Positions 25,420 to 33,998 are shown, counted from the first letter of the stretch. The stretch: DNA of 43,995 bases from Bacteroidales bacterium (GCA_004556005.1 SFJA01000004.1:1-43995), one strand, 5' to 3'. Program-made: numbers and translations. The notes: generated from the letters alone by a model not told the origin.

Positions 25420-27987
25420 CTACATAAGTATATAATCGACTCTGCCTCCCCTTACGAAGCTCTTGATCTGCTCCTGCAGGGTCTCGGCGTCAATGCTGCC
25501 AATGGCCTTGGCGTAGTCCTTGACTATGTCCTTGCCAAGCGAATACCTTGTAATTATTGCGTCCATCAGTTTGGTGTCGTCGGCTAACTCGTTGTCCATT
25601 ATGTTGATAAGCCTGGCCTTCCAGCGTGCGAGTTCGGCATCGCTGACACTGATCCATCTCATCGTGTCGAGGCAGTCCTGGACCTTAGCCGTTATCTGGT
25701 CGCCGAGTTTCATCATCTCACCCTCGGGCTGGCCTGAGGCAGGGCAGGAACTGAAGTGCAGATACAGCGTGAAACGGTTCTCGGGATACAGTTCCAGCCT
25801 CGTGTCGGCGGCGGTGAATATTCCTTCTATGGAGAGCCTGCGGCTCAGCATGTCTTCTATTGCAACGGCTGCAAGTCTCTGACATACATAGTCTTTGATC
25901 TTAAACTCGAATGGGTTGCTGAGAGCAATGTTTACTCCTCTGCTTTCTTCGCTCAGGGCTTCGTCGGCTCTTGTTATGTGCCCGGTCGTGCAATTGCGCT
26001 TGAGAGGTGGCTGGACTGTGTTTCTGCGGCTTGTCTTGAACTGGCCCAGAGCTGCGCAAAGCTGCTTTTTGACAGTGATTTCGTCCAGGTCGCCTATCAG
26101 TACGATAATGCCGTCTGAACAGTTGTTGAACTGGGCGTTGAAGAATCTCTCCGCCTTCTGTGGAGTGTTGTCGCTCAGGGCGGACTCACGCTTGCAGGAC
26201 TGGTGCTCCCAATCCGGGGCAATCAGACTGTCAATGACGTCGCGCACACCCTCCGTGCCGTTTCTCCTGACCTGGATGCGCAGCGGTTCGGTAGCCTTGT
26301 AGTACTGGAAAGCCTGCTCGTTGAAGCTCCTTTCGTTCGCTACGGTTACCAGTGCGCTGAGCAGCAACGGCAGTTTGTCCGAAGGCGCTATTCCCCTTAT
26401 CGTCAGTTCGGAAGGGCTCACGCTGTTTGTCATCGTGATGCCCGAAGCCTCCATCGCGTTGCGGAAAGCATTTCCCGTCAGCCCGCCTATATTGCTGATA
26501 GTCAGCATATCTCCTATGTAAGAATTCTCCCCCGGCTCGAGGTCCTTGATTGAGGTCGTGCCGCCCCTGATCATCATCGCATAGCTGAAGGTCCCCTTTG
26601 CGGCGGACTTCTTGAACACTACCCTCATCCCGTTGGTGAAGGTCCAGACAGGGCAGTCGGCGAGATACTGGCCGCTCGAGCGCAGCTTGACTTTGGTCGT
26701 ACCGGTCTGTATCAGACCTGCGGTGTCGGCAAATGCTGCCCTGTAGTGCGTCAGGCTGTCGCTGCCAGCGCGGTCCCAGCCGCTGTGGAAGGTATCCGGA
26801 AGCGTAGTTCCGCTAGAGTCAAATTCTCCGTCAAACGCGAGCGTGAGGTTTTTGTCGCGGTCAAGCAGGGCATTTACGTAGTTGTTGAACAGTTCAAGCT
26901 CCTTTTCGCCTGAAAGCCTGTTGGTTGCGAAGAACAGTGCTACCGAGTATCCGGATGAAATCGGACCGCCGTAGAGGTATGCCGCGCGGCACTTCTCCAC
27001 CAGGGCCTGGTTGTCGGTCTTTGGTTTTGCGGCTTCGCGGAATGAGCTGAATACCAGTTCGTCCTTGGCTTCCTGAAGCTCGGCGAGAACGGCGCCCTTC
27101 TCCTTGAGGGAGGCTAGTATCGACCCTATGCGTTCAACCGCCTTGTCGTAGCTGTCCTTTGCGCAGACCAGCTCAAGTTCAAGTGACTCGTCCGCCGGGC
27201 CTTCCGAACTGTCAAGGTAATGGAAGGATATGCTTGCAAGAGGGATGAGATTCTGGCGGAAGTCCCTGATTATTCGTTTTGTAAGTATGGTGCCGAAATA
27301 GGTCGCATACTGTTTTGCCACTATTGCGGACATCGTTGACATCTTGTCGCGGTCCAGCCTTGCGAGGGAGTAGGAGAGTCTGAATGTCGCTGCGTCCTTG
27401 CTTAAGTCATTGGATATAAAGCTGTAATTAAGGTCTGACTCGTTCCGGATGTAGCCGTTTTCCTGCGCCGCTCCTTCGCGTTTGGGAAGAACAATGGAAA
27501 GCAGGTTCATCTTCTGTATGAGTTCCGGAGCCTTTACGTCGCCGCAGATTATGATTGCCTGAGGTCCGTTGTAAGTCGATGCAAGGTCCATCATCATCAG
27601 AAGGGTCGAGTCGCAAACCGCTGTCATATCTGTGCGCAGTCCCCTCAACTGGAACATTGTCGAACCGTCCTTGTATGAGACATAGCCCTCCGGTCCGCAA
27701 GCGATGCCGTTGTCCCGGAAGAATTGTACCGGCTTCCTGTCGCCAAAGTGAGGCAGGCTCACAAGCGCGTGACGTGCCTCCGGAACGCAGACATTGCCCT
27801 GCTGCACAAGCGCCAGGTTTGCACTTGACTTGATGGCGGGATTGGAAACGATGAAATACTCCACTCCGTTCGGAAGTTTCCCCCGTTTCACCTCATCCGC
27901 ATCCTTGGTCGGATCCTGCGCAAACAGAACTGCCGGCACCAACGCCAACAGAACCGCAGCCCTTATGATTCTTTTAAGTTTGTCCAT
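25420..27987 (-). CDS. M16 family peptidase-like protein lacking the zinc motif
   Basis: 855 residues. A signal peptide (about 1-23, ending VLFAQ) is followed by two M16-like halves; the first opens KLPNGVEYFIVSNP, the second WTFTNGMRVVFKKS with MMIRGGTTSI. M16 proteases need HxxEH shortly after the opening strand. Here the corresponding first-half region (residues 70-85) reads EARHALVSLPHFGDRK and the second-half region PGENSYIGDMLTISNIGG, so neither half has the motif. The protein is thus probably not a protease. Inactive M16 subunits are known partners of active ones or structural proteins, which is an inference here. It lies in the periplasm by its signal peptide, six bases upstream of the DUF3109 gene. 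Confidence 0.85.
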   Translation of the reverse strand: MDKLKRIIRAAVLLALVPAVLFAQDPTKDADEVKRGKLPNGVEYFIVSNPAIKSSANLALVQQGNVCVPEARHALVSLPHFGDRKPVQFFRDNGIACGPEGYVSYKDGSTMFQLRGLRTDMTAVCDSTLLMMMDLASTYNGPQAIIICGDVKAPELIQKMNLLSIVLPKREGAAQENGYIRNESDLNYSFISNDLSKDAATFRLSYSLARLDRDKMSTMSAIVAKQYATYFGTILTKRIIRDFRQNLIPLASISFHYLDSSEGPADESLELELVCAKDSYDKAVERIGSILASLKEKGAVLAELQEAKDELVFSSFREAAKPKTDNQALVEKCRAAYLYGGPISSGYSVALFFATNRLSGEKELELFNNYVNALLDRDKNLTLAFDGEFDSSGTTLPDTFHSGWDRAGSDSLTHYRAAFADTAGLIQTGTTKVKLRSSGQYLADCPVWTFTNGMRVVFKKSAAKGTFSYAMMIRGGTTSIKDLEPGENSYIGDMLTISNIGGLTGNAFRNAMEASGITMTNSVSPSELTIRGIAPSDKLPLLLSALVTVANERSFNEQAFQYYKATEPLRIQVRRNGTEGVRDVIDSLIAPDWEHQSCKRESALSDNTPQKAERFFNAQFNNCSDGIIVLIGDLDEITVKKQLCAALGQFKTSRRNTVQPPLKRNCTTGHITRADEALSEESRGVNIALSNPFEFKIKDYVCQRLAAVAIEDMLSRRLSIEGIFTAADTRLELYPENRFTLYLHFSSCPASGQPEGEMMKLGDQITAKVQDCLDTMRWISVSDAELARWKARLINIMDNELADDTKLMDAIITRYSLGKDIVKDYAKAIGSIDAETLQEQIKSFVRGGRVDYILM

Positions 27988-28058
27988 AGTAACTTGATAT
28001 ATGTTTTTTCGGCTTGAATCTGCAAATTCCGTGCATCATTTCCCTGATGACCCGCCAG

Positions 28059-29054
28059 TCAAAGCCGTTCCGCGGGCGAATGTTTCAGTTTCCAAAAATA
28101 CGAAGTTTTTTCCGCAACACTTTTGGCCAGCAGCGGACAAGCGATTCCGAATGCGGTATAAACCAGCAGTGATGCAAGGAAATGTTCAGACGGTGCAAAC
28201 CCTGCTGCAGACAGGGCTGTCCTTCCCAATTCTCCGAACGCCGAGTGGAAAAGGAATATCACGAAAGTATTTTGCCCCAAAAACAAAAGGCTATGCTTAA
28301 GTTTGTCTGTACAATGGTCGGAAACTGCCTTGGAAACTGACAGGATTGCAGCAATGCCGACGAAAGGAAGAACCCTCCTGAGGAGCCATTCACAGATTCC
28401 GCAAATATACAACACTTCCAATGCGGTCAATATCAGGCATATCCACGCGCAGGTGCTTTTCTTTTTGAACAGTATGGAGTCCCTGCCGTTAAAGAATGTT
28501 CCTGCCGCAAAAAATACTGCCGAATCTTTCAACTGCCTGAGGCAAAATGCTTCCGGCAGTTGGACCGGTGCCAGCCAGATGGCGGCTGAGACTGCCAGCA
28601 ATGCAATCCTGCCCCGCTTGTCCGCAAACAGAGGGGCAAGCAGATACAGTATCATCAGAACCCAGATGAACCAGAGGTGGATAGCGGCGCTGGGCCTGTA
28701 GAACATGGTAAGGAAATCCACTGGCGATACGGGATTCTTGACGGATACGAACATCTGGGCAAGCAGTTTCACACCGATTATAAAGACAGATGCTCCGAAA
28801 TATGGAAGCATCAGATGCTTGAACTTCCTGGAAATGAATGAAAAGTAGTTACGGTTCCTGTATGATCCGTTGAACAGGAAACCGCAGACGAACAGGAACA
28901 GGGGCATATGGAAGGAATAGATGACCTTTACGAAGGCTGCCCACGCCTGGGGCTCGGGTACGGGATTCAGATGTCCCAGTACAACAAGGACAATGCATAT
29001 AGCTTTTGCGATATCCAGAAACTCTATCCTGTCTTTCATACTATGCTGGTTCAT
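28059..29054 (-). CDS. Acyltransferase 3 family membrane protein
   Basis: 331 residues, about ten membrane segments. The opening RIEFLDIAKAICIVLVVLGH, followed by SFHMPLFLFVCGFLF, is the signature of the acyltransferase 3 (OafA/NodX/fucose-4-O-acetylase-like) family, with the catalytic-type His in VVLGH. These integral proteins move acetyl or related groups to sugars of envelope polysaccharides. The acceptor is unknown here. The start could be 29054 or 29039 (MKDRIEF). It begins nine bases after the reductase gene and precedes the M16-like gene by about 70 bases. Confidence 0.85.
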   Translation of the reverse strand: MNQHSMKDRIEFLDIAKAICIVLVVLGHLNPVPEPQAWAAFVKVIYSFHMPLFLFVCGFLFNGSYRNRNYFSFISRKFKHLMLPYFGASVFIIGVKLLAQMFVSVKNPVSPVDFLTMFYRPSAAIHLWFIWVLMILYLLAPLFADKRGRIALLAVSAAIWLAPVQLPEAFCLRQLKDSAVFFAAGTFFNGRDSILFKKKSTCAWICLILTALEVLYICGICEWLLRRVLPFVGIAAILSVSKAVSDHCTDKLKHSLLFLGQNTFVIFLFHSAFGELGRTALSAAGFAPSEHFLASLLVYTAFGIACPLLAKSVAEKTSYFWKLKHSPAERL

Positions 29055-29063
29055 CGGAGCCGG

Positions 29064-30068
29064 CTAAGCGAACAGTTTCAGGTTGTTCATTTCTGCCTTT
29101 AAGCGACCTTCCTCGATTCCGTGGATAATTTCTACCACCTTGTCGTTCATCGGGGTAGGTACTCCGGTCTTGCGCCCGTAAGCGCTTACTACTCCGTTGA
29201 TTGCATCGACCTCTGTCTTTTTCCCGTGCTCGATGTCCTGAAGCATGCTCGCCTTGAGCAGCGCGTGTTTGCGTATTGCGAGCGGAATGATGGCAAATGA
29301 TATGGCTTTTTTGACAGGTCCGTGATAATCAAGGAGTTTGACCACGTCCTTGCCCTGAATCGGCTCTATCTTTATACCCGCCCTGTCGCAGACGTCTATG
29401 CACTCCTTGATGAGCGCCTGCACTATCTTGCGCGAATTCCTGTCTCCGGCGGCTTCTCCGAATGTGCATCCGAGAACTGCGCTCATACCTGAGAATGAGG
29501 CGTTTATGAGAAGTTTGCTCCAACGGGTTCCGATGAAATTCTCGTCCACTTCTACCGGTCCCATCATCTCCAGAAGCGACTTCACTTCGTCAAAATGAAC
29601 GTTCTTCTTTTTTGAAATTGACCCGAGAGAAAAAGTCAGGCTGTCAGGCTCGCTTGTCAGCTCGCACACACCCGGTTCCTGCATCGTGGCGCCCCACGCA
29701 ACCGTGCATCCCAATACCCTGTCTTCTCCGACTATGTTGCTGATTTCGAGCTCCGGAAGTCCGTTCTGCAGAGTCACAATCACCCCGTCGGGAGCAAGGA
29801 AGCCTTTCAGAAAAGCGACCACTTCCGCATTGTGCTGCTGCTTGGTCATCAGGAAGATGATGTCGTAAATGCCGGACATCTCATCAACCGTATAAGCATC
29901 AACCTTCTGTGTAAAATTCAAAGTGCCCGTCACCTTTGCTCCGGATTTTTTCAGCGCCTCCACGTGCGCCTTGTTGCGATTGATGAGTTCGATCTTACCG
30001 CCAGCCTTGCTGATAAATGCACCCAGAATGGTTCCCAGTGAACCGGCGCCATAAATTGCAGCTCTCAT
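29064..30068 (-). CDS. 2-dehydropantoate 2-reductase family protein (PanE/ApbA-like)
   Basis: 334 residues. The Rossmann motif GAGSLG (7-12) is at the N-terminus, QNG (101-103) is in place, and the catalytic-type lysine is K185 in RWSKLLINAS. The family reduces ketopantoate to pantoate with NADPH in coenzyme A synthesis, but many members act on other 2-oxoacids, and no pantothenate genes lie nearby, so the substrate is uncertain. The late MLQDIEHGKKTEVDAINGVV matches the C-terminal domain. The gene heads a unit with the acyltransferase gene nine bases on. Confidence 0.88.
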   Translation of the reverse strand: MRAAIYGAGSLGTILGAFISKAGGKIELINRNKAHVEALKKSGAKVTGTLNFTQKVDAYTVDEMSGIYDIIFLMTKQQHNAEVVAFLKGFLAPDGVIVTLQNGLPELEISNIVGEDRVLGCTVAWGATMQEPGVCELTSEPDSLTFSLGSISKKKNVHFDEVKSLLEMMGPVEVDENFIGTRWSKLLINASFSGMSAVLGCTFGEAAGDRNSRKIVQALIKECIDVCDRAGIKIEPIQGKDVVKLLDYHGPVKKAISFAIIPLAIRKHALLKASMLQDIEHGKKTEVDAINGVVSAYGRKTGVPTPMNDKVVEIIHGIEEGRLKAEMNNLKLFA

Positions 30069-30112
30069 ATTATTGTGTTTTTAATGTTGTTCTTGTTGTT
30101 CAATCCAGCCCA

Positions 30113-30146
30113 CAAAAATACAAAAAATAGTCGGGTATCTCTCAAA
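30113..30146 (-). promoter_or_regulatory. Promoter of the reductase-acyltransferase unit
   Basis: Minus strand: TTTG (30146-30143), 22 bases, then TATTTTTG (30120-30113). Both boxes are perfect, spacing slightly long. Confidence 0.5.
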
Positions 30147-30213
30147 AATGCTCTCGCGGCGGTCGCTTGCGGTCTTTGCGTGGGATGTGCTCCGGTTTTG
30201 CTCCGGTCCCTGG

Positions 30214-30245
30214 CTTGATTTTTATTTTAAAAGATTGTAACTTTC
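30214..30245 (+). promoter_or_regulatory. Promoter of the nitroreductase gene
   Basis: CTTG (30214-30217), exactly 20 bases, then TAACTTTC (30238-30245). Each box has one mismatch to TTTG / TAnnTTTG. The ATG follows ten bases later, giving a very short leader. Confidence 0.5.
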
Positions 30246-30254
30246 GTGGTTGTT

Positions 30255-30875
30255 ATGAAACGTTTTATCTTATTTTTCGCAGCAATTGCAATTGCCTGCG
30301 CCGGGTACGCGCAAGAGCAGCGTACCATATCCGAGACTGTTCAGGACGTCATTATGACGAGAAGAAGCATACGCAAATACAAGCCGACTCCTGTCGGACG
30401 TGACACCCTCGAACTTATTCTTCAAGCCGGAATCAATGCTCCCAACGGGATGAACAAGCAGTCCTGGGAAGTCAGGGTGGTTGACAACCCTATCACGGTA
30501 CAGTCCTTCAAGGATGCCATCACCCAAGCCAACCCCGGCAACAAAATGGCCGGCGGATGCTTCAGGGGCGCACCGGTGCTCGTATTCATAGCAAACGACT
30601 CTGCTTATGACTGTTCACCGATAGACTGCGGCCTCCTGGCAGAGAATATGATTCTGTATGCCTGGTCGATGGGAATCGGCTCCGTTTGTCTGGGCAGTCC
30701 TGTAAGATTCATTGAATCTCCGGAGAATCCCGACTGCAAAGCCATCCGGGATGTCAGGGAAAAACTCGGATTCAGCGAAGGCTACAATATGATAATCTGC
30801 ATAGGCTTCGGATATCCGGATGAAACCCCTAAGGCCAAGCCTCGCGACAAGTCGAAATACGTGTTCCTGGATTAA
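30255..30875 (+). CDS. Nitroreductase family protein with signal peptide
   Basis: 206 residues from the ATG at 30255. Residues 1-19 (MKRFILFFAAIAIACAGYA) form a signal peptide before EQ. The FMN-binding nitroreductase fold is recognisable by MTRRSIRKYKPTPVGRD, INAPNGMNKQSWEVRVV, GLLAENMILYAWSMGIGS and the C-terminal IGFGYPDETPKAKPR. Family members are normally cytoplasmic flavin enzymes that use NAD(P)H; export of one is unusual, and the electron source in the periplasm is unclear. The gene is followed after 37 bases by an EamA transporter gene in the same direction. If the true start were internal, the signal would be lost, but no good alternative start precedes the conserved MTRRSIRKY. Confidence 0.85.
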   Translation: MKRFILFFAAIAIACAGYAQEQRTISETVQDVIMTRRSIRKYKPTPVGRDTLELILQAGINAPNGMNKQSWEVRVVDNPITVQSFKDAITQANPGNKMAGGCFRGAPVLVFIANDSAYDCSPIDCGLLAENMILYAWSMGIGSVCLGSPVRFIESPENPDCKAIRDVREKLGFSEGYNMIICIGFGYPDETPKAKPRDKSKYVFLD

Positions 30876-30912
30876 GCCTCTGCTCGCAACTCCAAATCCG
30901 CAGCGATAAGAT

Positions 30913-31803
30913 ATGGCAAAACTCAGCAGGAACGCTTTGATCGGCTATCCGGCCGGCGTCATTACCGGCATTGCCTACGGCCTGAATCCTCTCTTCGCAA
31001 AACCGTTGATGAACAACGGGGCGGCTACCGAAGCCATTCTGTTCTTCAGGTATGCCATTGCCGTCGCGTTGCTGGGAGGATTCTTGCTCATCAAAAGAGA
31101 GAGTTTCAAAGTCAATCTCAAACAGGCGGGTGTACTGCTTGTCCTTGGCTTGCTCTTCACCGCCAGCAGCACATTCCTCTTCGAAGCCTATAAATACATA
31201 GCATCCGGCCTTGCAACCACCCTCGTATTCCTTTTCCCCGTAATGGTAGCAATCATTATGGTATTTCTGAAGGTGGTGCCCTCCTGGCCGGTCTGGCTAT
31301 CGATAGGAGCGACATTCATCGGCGTCGCGATAATGACAGGCGGCAACGGAACCGATTCCGTCGATCCGACAGGGGTCGGATTCTCAATCGCATCCGCATT
31401 CGTCTATGCCCTCTTCATCGTTCTCATCAACAGAAACAGACAAATCGCCTCGATTTCCAACACTCTCCTGACCTTCTACGCCCTGCTCGTCGGGTCTATT
31501 GTCTTTCTGATCAGCAGTTTATGCTCCGGAATCGATATGCTCTCAGGCCTCCGTGGCACCAGCTCGTGGCTCAACCTCATCGGCCTCGCCATACTCCCGA
31601 CCATCGTCTCGACAGCAACCCTCGCGATAGCAAGCAGGAACATCGGCGCAACCAAAGCCTCCGTGCTGGGCGTCTTTGAACCCATTACCGCAATCATCGT
31701 CGGCACCCTTGCATTCGGCGAAGCTCTTACACCCAATATCCTTATCGGCATATTGATCTCGATAGTGTCCGTCACCTTCATGATAGTAGTCACCAAGCGA
31801 TAA
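30913..31803 (+). CDS. EamA/DMT family transporter
   Basis: 296 residues with ten predicted membrane helices in two homologous EamA halves. The first half has GYPAGVITGIAYGLNPLFAK and FFRYAIAVALLGGFLLIKR; the second has LLTFYALLVGSIVFLIS and ASVLGVFEPITAIIVGTLAFGE, a common family signature. These proteins export or import small metabolites or drugs across the inner membrane; the substrate cannot be told. It follows the secreted nitroreductase closely. The dispersed repeat element copy 2 begins 34 bases after its stop, so this gene marks the left limit of the accessory block. Confidence 0.88.
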   Translation: MAKLSRNALIGYPAGVITGIAYGLNPLFAKPLMNNGAATEAILFFRYAIAVALLGGFLLIKRESFKVNLKQAGVLLVLGLLFTASSTFLFEAYKYIASGLATTLVFLFPVMVAIIMVFLKVVPSWPVWLSIGATFIGVAIMTGGNGTDSVDPTGVGFSIASAFVYALFIVLINRNRQIASISNTLLTFYALLVGSIVFLISSLCSGIDMLSGLRGTSSWLNLIGLAILPTIVSTATLAIASRNIGATKASVLGVFEPITAIIVGTLAFGEALTPNILIGILISIVSVTFMIVVTKR

Positions 31804-31836
31804 CCGTTGTCGCGGGGCACTAACATCAATCTCGGT

Positions 31837-32006
31837 GCCGGTTGTTTGGCCTCGTGAAATTCACCTGGAACCTGCCGTTATTGATTATCAAGTAGTTAGC
31901 TCGTGAAAAAGGTGCAGGTGAGCACAATTTGGTGCCATCTGGACCCGCAACATGCCTTGCAGGCGCCTAGAATGGCGATTCGGGTTCCAGGTGAATTTCA
32001 CGAAGC
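31837..32006 (+). repeat. Dispersed inverted-repeat element, copy 2
   Basis: Terminal inverted repeats TCGTGAAATTCACCTGGAAC (from 31852) and its complement (to about 32004). CCAGGTG-like cores begin near 31862, 31914, 31936 and 31987, giving steps of 52, 22 and 51, a symmetric layout. Positions 31886-31898 read TATCAAGTAGTTA, a full match to the IHF consensus. I count six substitutions against copy 3 over 156 bases (31851-32006). The similarity with copy 3 begins at GCCGGTTGTTTGGC (31837) and continues past the right end into CTTCTTCAC and TTGCCCACTGGTCTTCCCC (to about 32072). No coding sequence is present. Confidence 0.92.
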
Positions 32007-32115
32007 TTCTTCACGGATGTTGCTTGCCCACTGGTCTTCCCCACAGCGCCTGCCCACTGAGCTGGGACGCCTTTCTCGGTCATCGCGGCTCAAAAGGCAA
32101 AATTGAAAGCAATCA

Positions 32116-32274
32116 ATGGAAATACTTTATTACGACATCGCTTTTGCTAACGAAGTATTCCGCTTACTGAAGTTTTTCTATGACCATATGACAGGCTCAA
32201 CAGAAACCGGATGGACAGCTTTGGCAAACTATGTCAAAAACTACCGAGAAGTCTTTGATGCGAAACCTGATTAA
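32116..32274 (+). CDS. Small ORF, unknown, possibly a gene remnant
   Basis: A 52-residue frame starting MEILYYDIAFANEVFRLLKF and ending FDAKPD. The amino acid composition is balanced (hydrophobic helix-like N-terminus, then TGSTETGWTALANYVKNY), unlike random shadow frames, and base composition is AT-richer than the surroundings. I do not recognise it. It may be a small protein or the 3' end of a lost larger gene left at the edge of the accessory block. It ends ten bases before the promoter of the next gene. Confidence 0.35.
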   Translation: MEILYYDIAFANEVFRLLKFFYDHMTGSTETGWTALANYVKNYREVFDAKPD

Positions 32275-32283
32275 ACGGAATAG

Positions 32284-32315
32284 TTTGCTAGTCTTACCAT
32301 AAACCCTTAAATTTG
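32284..32315 (+). promoter_or_regulatory. Promoter of the AlbA_2-type gene
   Basis: TTTG (32284-32287), exactly 20 bases, then TAAATTTG (32308-32315): a perfect Bacteroidota promoter, about 20 bases before the ATG at 32337. The accessory gene is therefore adapted to the host's transcription. Confidence 0.75.
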
Positions 32316-32336
32316 CAGAGACGTACCGCATTGGTT

Positions 32337-33758
32337 ATGAGAGAAGAAACACATATCATTGAGAACAAGACCATTTGGAAAGACGAGTGGTTGGAGTGGA
32401 TTTGTGGTTTTGCCAATGCACAAGGCGGCATCGTTAATATAGGCACCGCCGATGATGGCACACCTGTAGGCCTCCCGGGCATAAAAGCCCTGATGGAGAA
32501 TCTACCCAACAAGATCATCAACAAATTGGGTATTGTTGCCGATGTTAATCAGCGTACCAGCGACGGCGTTGACTACATTGAAATCGTAGTCCATCCCAGC
32601 AACGTGGCAATCACCCTGAACGGCGTCATCTACTACCGTAGCGGAGCCACCAACCAAACCCTCAGAGGCGAAGCGCTGGAGCGTTTCCTCCTCTCCAAGA
32701 TGGGAATGCACTGGGACGAAATGGAAGTTCCAAATGCCTCTATTGAAAAGGATATCGACCGGGAAGCCATTGACTATTTCCTGAAGAATGCCGTCGAGGA
32801 GGAACGCCTCCCTGCAGATTCCCTGAAAGATGATACCTTCACTGTTCTCAAGAACCTGCATCTCGTCTCTGAATCCGGCAATCTGCGAATCGCAGCCATC
32901 ATCCTTTTTGGCTCCCATCCAAAGGATTTCGTGCACAGCATTGACTTCCGCATCGGCCGTTTCATCAGCGATGAGTCTGACCTCCTTTTCCAAGACATCA
33001 TCCAAGGTGACATCATTCGAATGGCCGACAGGATTATGAAAATCCTTCGGTCCAAGTATCTGGTTTCCTATATTGGGTATGAAGGGATGAAACGCACGGA
33101 GCCACTGGAAATTCCGGAAGCCGCATTGCGTGAGATTATATACAATGCCCTCATTCACAGGCTTTACACCGGCACTTGGATTCAGATGAAAGTCTATAAC
33201 GACCGCATCTCAGTCTGGAACGAAGGTACCCTTCCCGAGGACTTCCCGGTCGAAATGCTCCTTCAGGAGCATTCTTCCCGCCAGCGCAACCCTCTGATTG
33301 CAAACGTCTTTTTCCTTGCCGGTTTTGTCGAGACTTGGGGCCGTGGCATCAAGAAGATTCGACGGGCCCTACAGGGCGTTGGCCTTCCCGACCCAGTCTT
33401 CGAGGAAAACTGCGGCGGAGTCCGTGTCACCATACAGCGTCCCCGTAACATCGCCAACCTTGGCGCAGTAAATGGCGATGATTTTGGCGATGATTTTTCC
33501 ACTGAAAATCAGCGAATTAGTTTTTTGGAGCGCCAGATGAAATTGGATTTTGGCGATGATTTTGGCGATGATTTTGGCGATGAAAAACAAGTCTATACAA
33601 TCATTCTTGCCTCACCTGAAATAAGCCAGCCTCAGATAGCCAAGATTACAGGTATTAGTGCGCGTTCTGTATCACGCATCATCAGCCGACTCAAAGAATA
33701 TGGCTACCTTAGGCGTCACGGTAGCGACAGAAAAGGTAGCTGGGAGTGCCTGAAATGA
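32337..33758 (+). CDS. AlbA_2/Schlafen-type ATP-binding protein with C-terminal winged helix
   Basis: 473 residues from the ATG at 32337, chosen because the promoter at 32284-32315 overlaps the earlier ATG at 32313. The N-terminal AlbA_2 (Schlafen AlbA) domain shows IWKDEWLEWICGFANAQGG and VNIGTADDGTPVGL (about 13-46). A middle region has the FGSHPKDF segment, and a HATPase_c_4-like domain shows ALREIIYNALIHR and ISVWNEGTLPED, then FVETWGRGIKKI. A repeated acidic GDDF linker leads to a C-terminal helix-turn-helix (SQPQIAKITGISARSVSRII). COG2865 proteins of this kind are called transcriptional regulators, often sit in mobile or variable loci, and are mostly uncharacterised. Base composition is AT-richer than the flanking genes. 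Confidence 0.88.
   Translation: MREETHIIENKTIWKDEWLEWICGFANAQGGIVNIGTADDGTPVGLPGIKALMENLPNKIINKLGIVADVNQRTSDGVDYIEIVVHPSNVAITLNGVIYYRSGATNQTLRGEALERFLLSKMGMHWDEMEVPNASIEKDIDREAIDYFLKNAVEEERLPADSLKDDTFTVLKNLHLVSESGNLRIAAIILFGSHPKDFVHSIDFRIGRFISDESDLLFQDIIQGDIIRMADRIMKILRSKYLVSYIGYEGMKRTEPLEIPEAALREIIYNALIHRLYTGTWIQMKVYNDRISVWNEGTLPEDFPVEMLLQEHSSRQRNPLIANVFFLAGFVETWGRGIKKIRRALQGVGLPDPVFEENCGGVRVTIQRPRNIANLGAVNGDDFGDDFSTENQRISFLERQMKLDFGDDFGDDFGDEKQVYTIILASPEISQPQIAKITGISARSVSRIISRLKEYGYLRRHGSDRKGSWECLK
33474..33585 (+). repeat. 12-bp in-frame coding repeats encoding GDDF
   Basis: The unit GGCGATGATTTT occurs twice in tandem at 33474-33497 and, after 54 bases, again at 33552-33575 with a partial third unit to 33585. 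Each unit encodes Gly-Asp-Asp-Phe and keeps the frame, so copy number could change by slippage without breaking the gene. Confidence 0.95.
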
Positions 33759-33827
33759 TTTTTGCACGTACCTCTTGTTTATTTCATAAAACCTTTGGTT
33801 TGAAAGTAAACAATAACAGCTGCCGTT

Positions 33828-33986
33828 TCAATGGACGGATGATGTTCTTTTGCCTACAATGTTTCCGAAATAAAAAGATAAACTTAGCACGCTCAAAATT
33901 GCCCCAACCCCGTAGTTTTTAGATTTAAAGGAAGTGTATGACGCATAGCCCAAAACCCCGTTAAGAATCAATGCCGTGTAGGTCCA
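33828..33986 (-). pseudogene. Decayed gene fragment, membrane-protein C-terminus
   Basis: In the 487-base gap after the AlbA_2-type gene, the minus strand encodes WTYTALILNGVLGYASYTSF and then KSKNYGVGAILSVLSLSFYF, ending GNIVGKRTSSVH before a TGA at 33828-33830. This reads like the C-terminal hydrophobic segment of Bacteroidota DUF5683-type membrane proteins (GYA.YTSFKSKNYG.GA...FYFGN). The frame continues upstream to about 34069, but there is no start codon and the upstream part is GC-rich repeat-like sequence, so the gene is truncated at its 5' side. The family assignment is from memory and uncertain. The rest of 33759-34231 holds nothing else that I can support. Confidence 0.5.
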
Positions 33987-33998
33987 TGCCCCCTCCGG

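Noticed and set aside
31851..32006. Invertible promoter between the terminal inverted repeats
   Set aside because: No TAnnTTTG -7 box lies inside the element in either direction, and no invertase gene is nearby. Local inversion stays a formal possibility only.
32337..33758. Toxin-antitoxin or abortive-infection operon
   Set aside because: The AlbA_2/ATPase architecture is found in some defence loci, but here there is a single gene without a recognisable partner, so a defence label is not supported.
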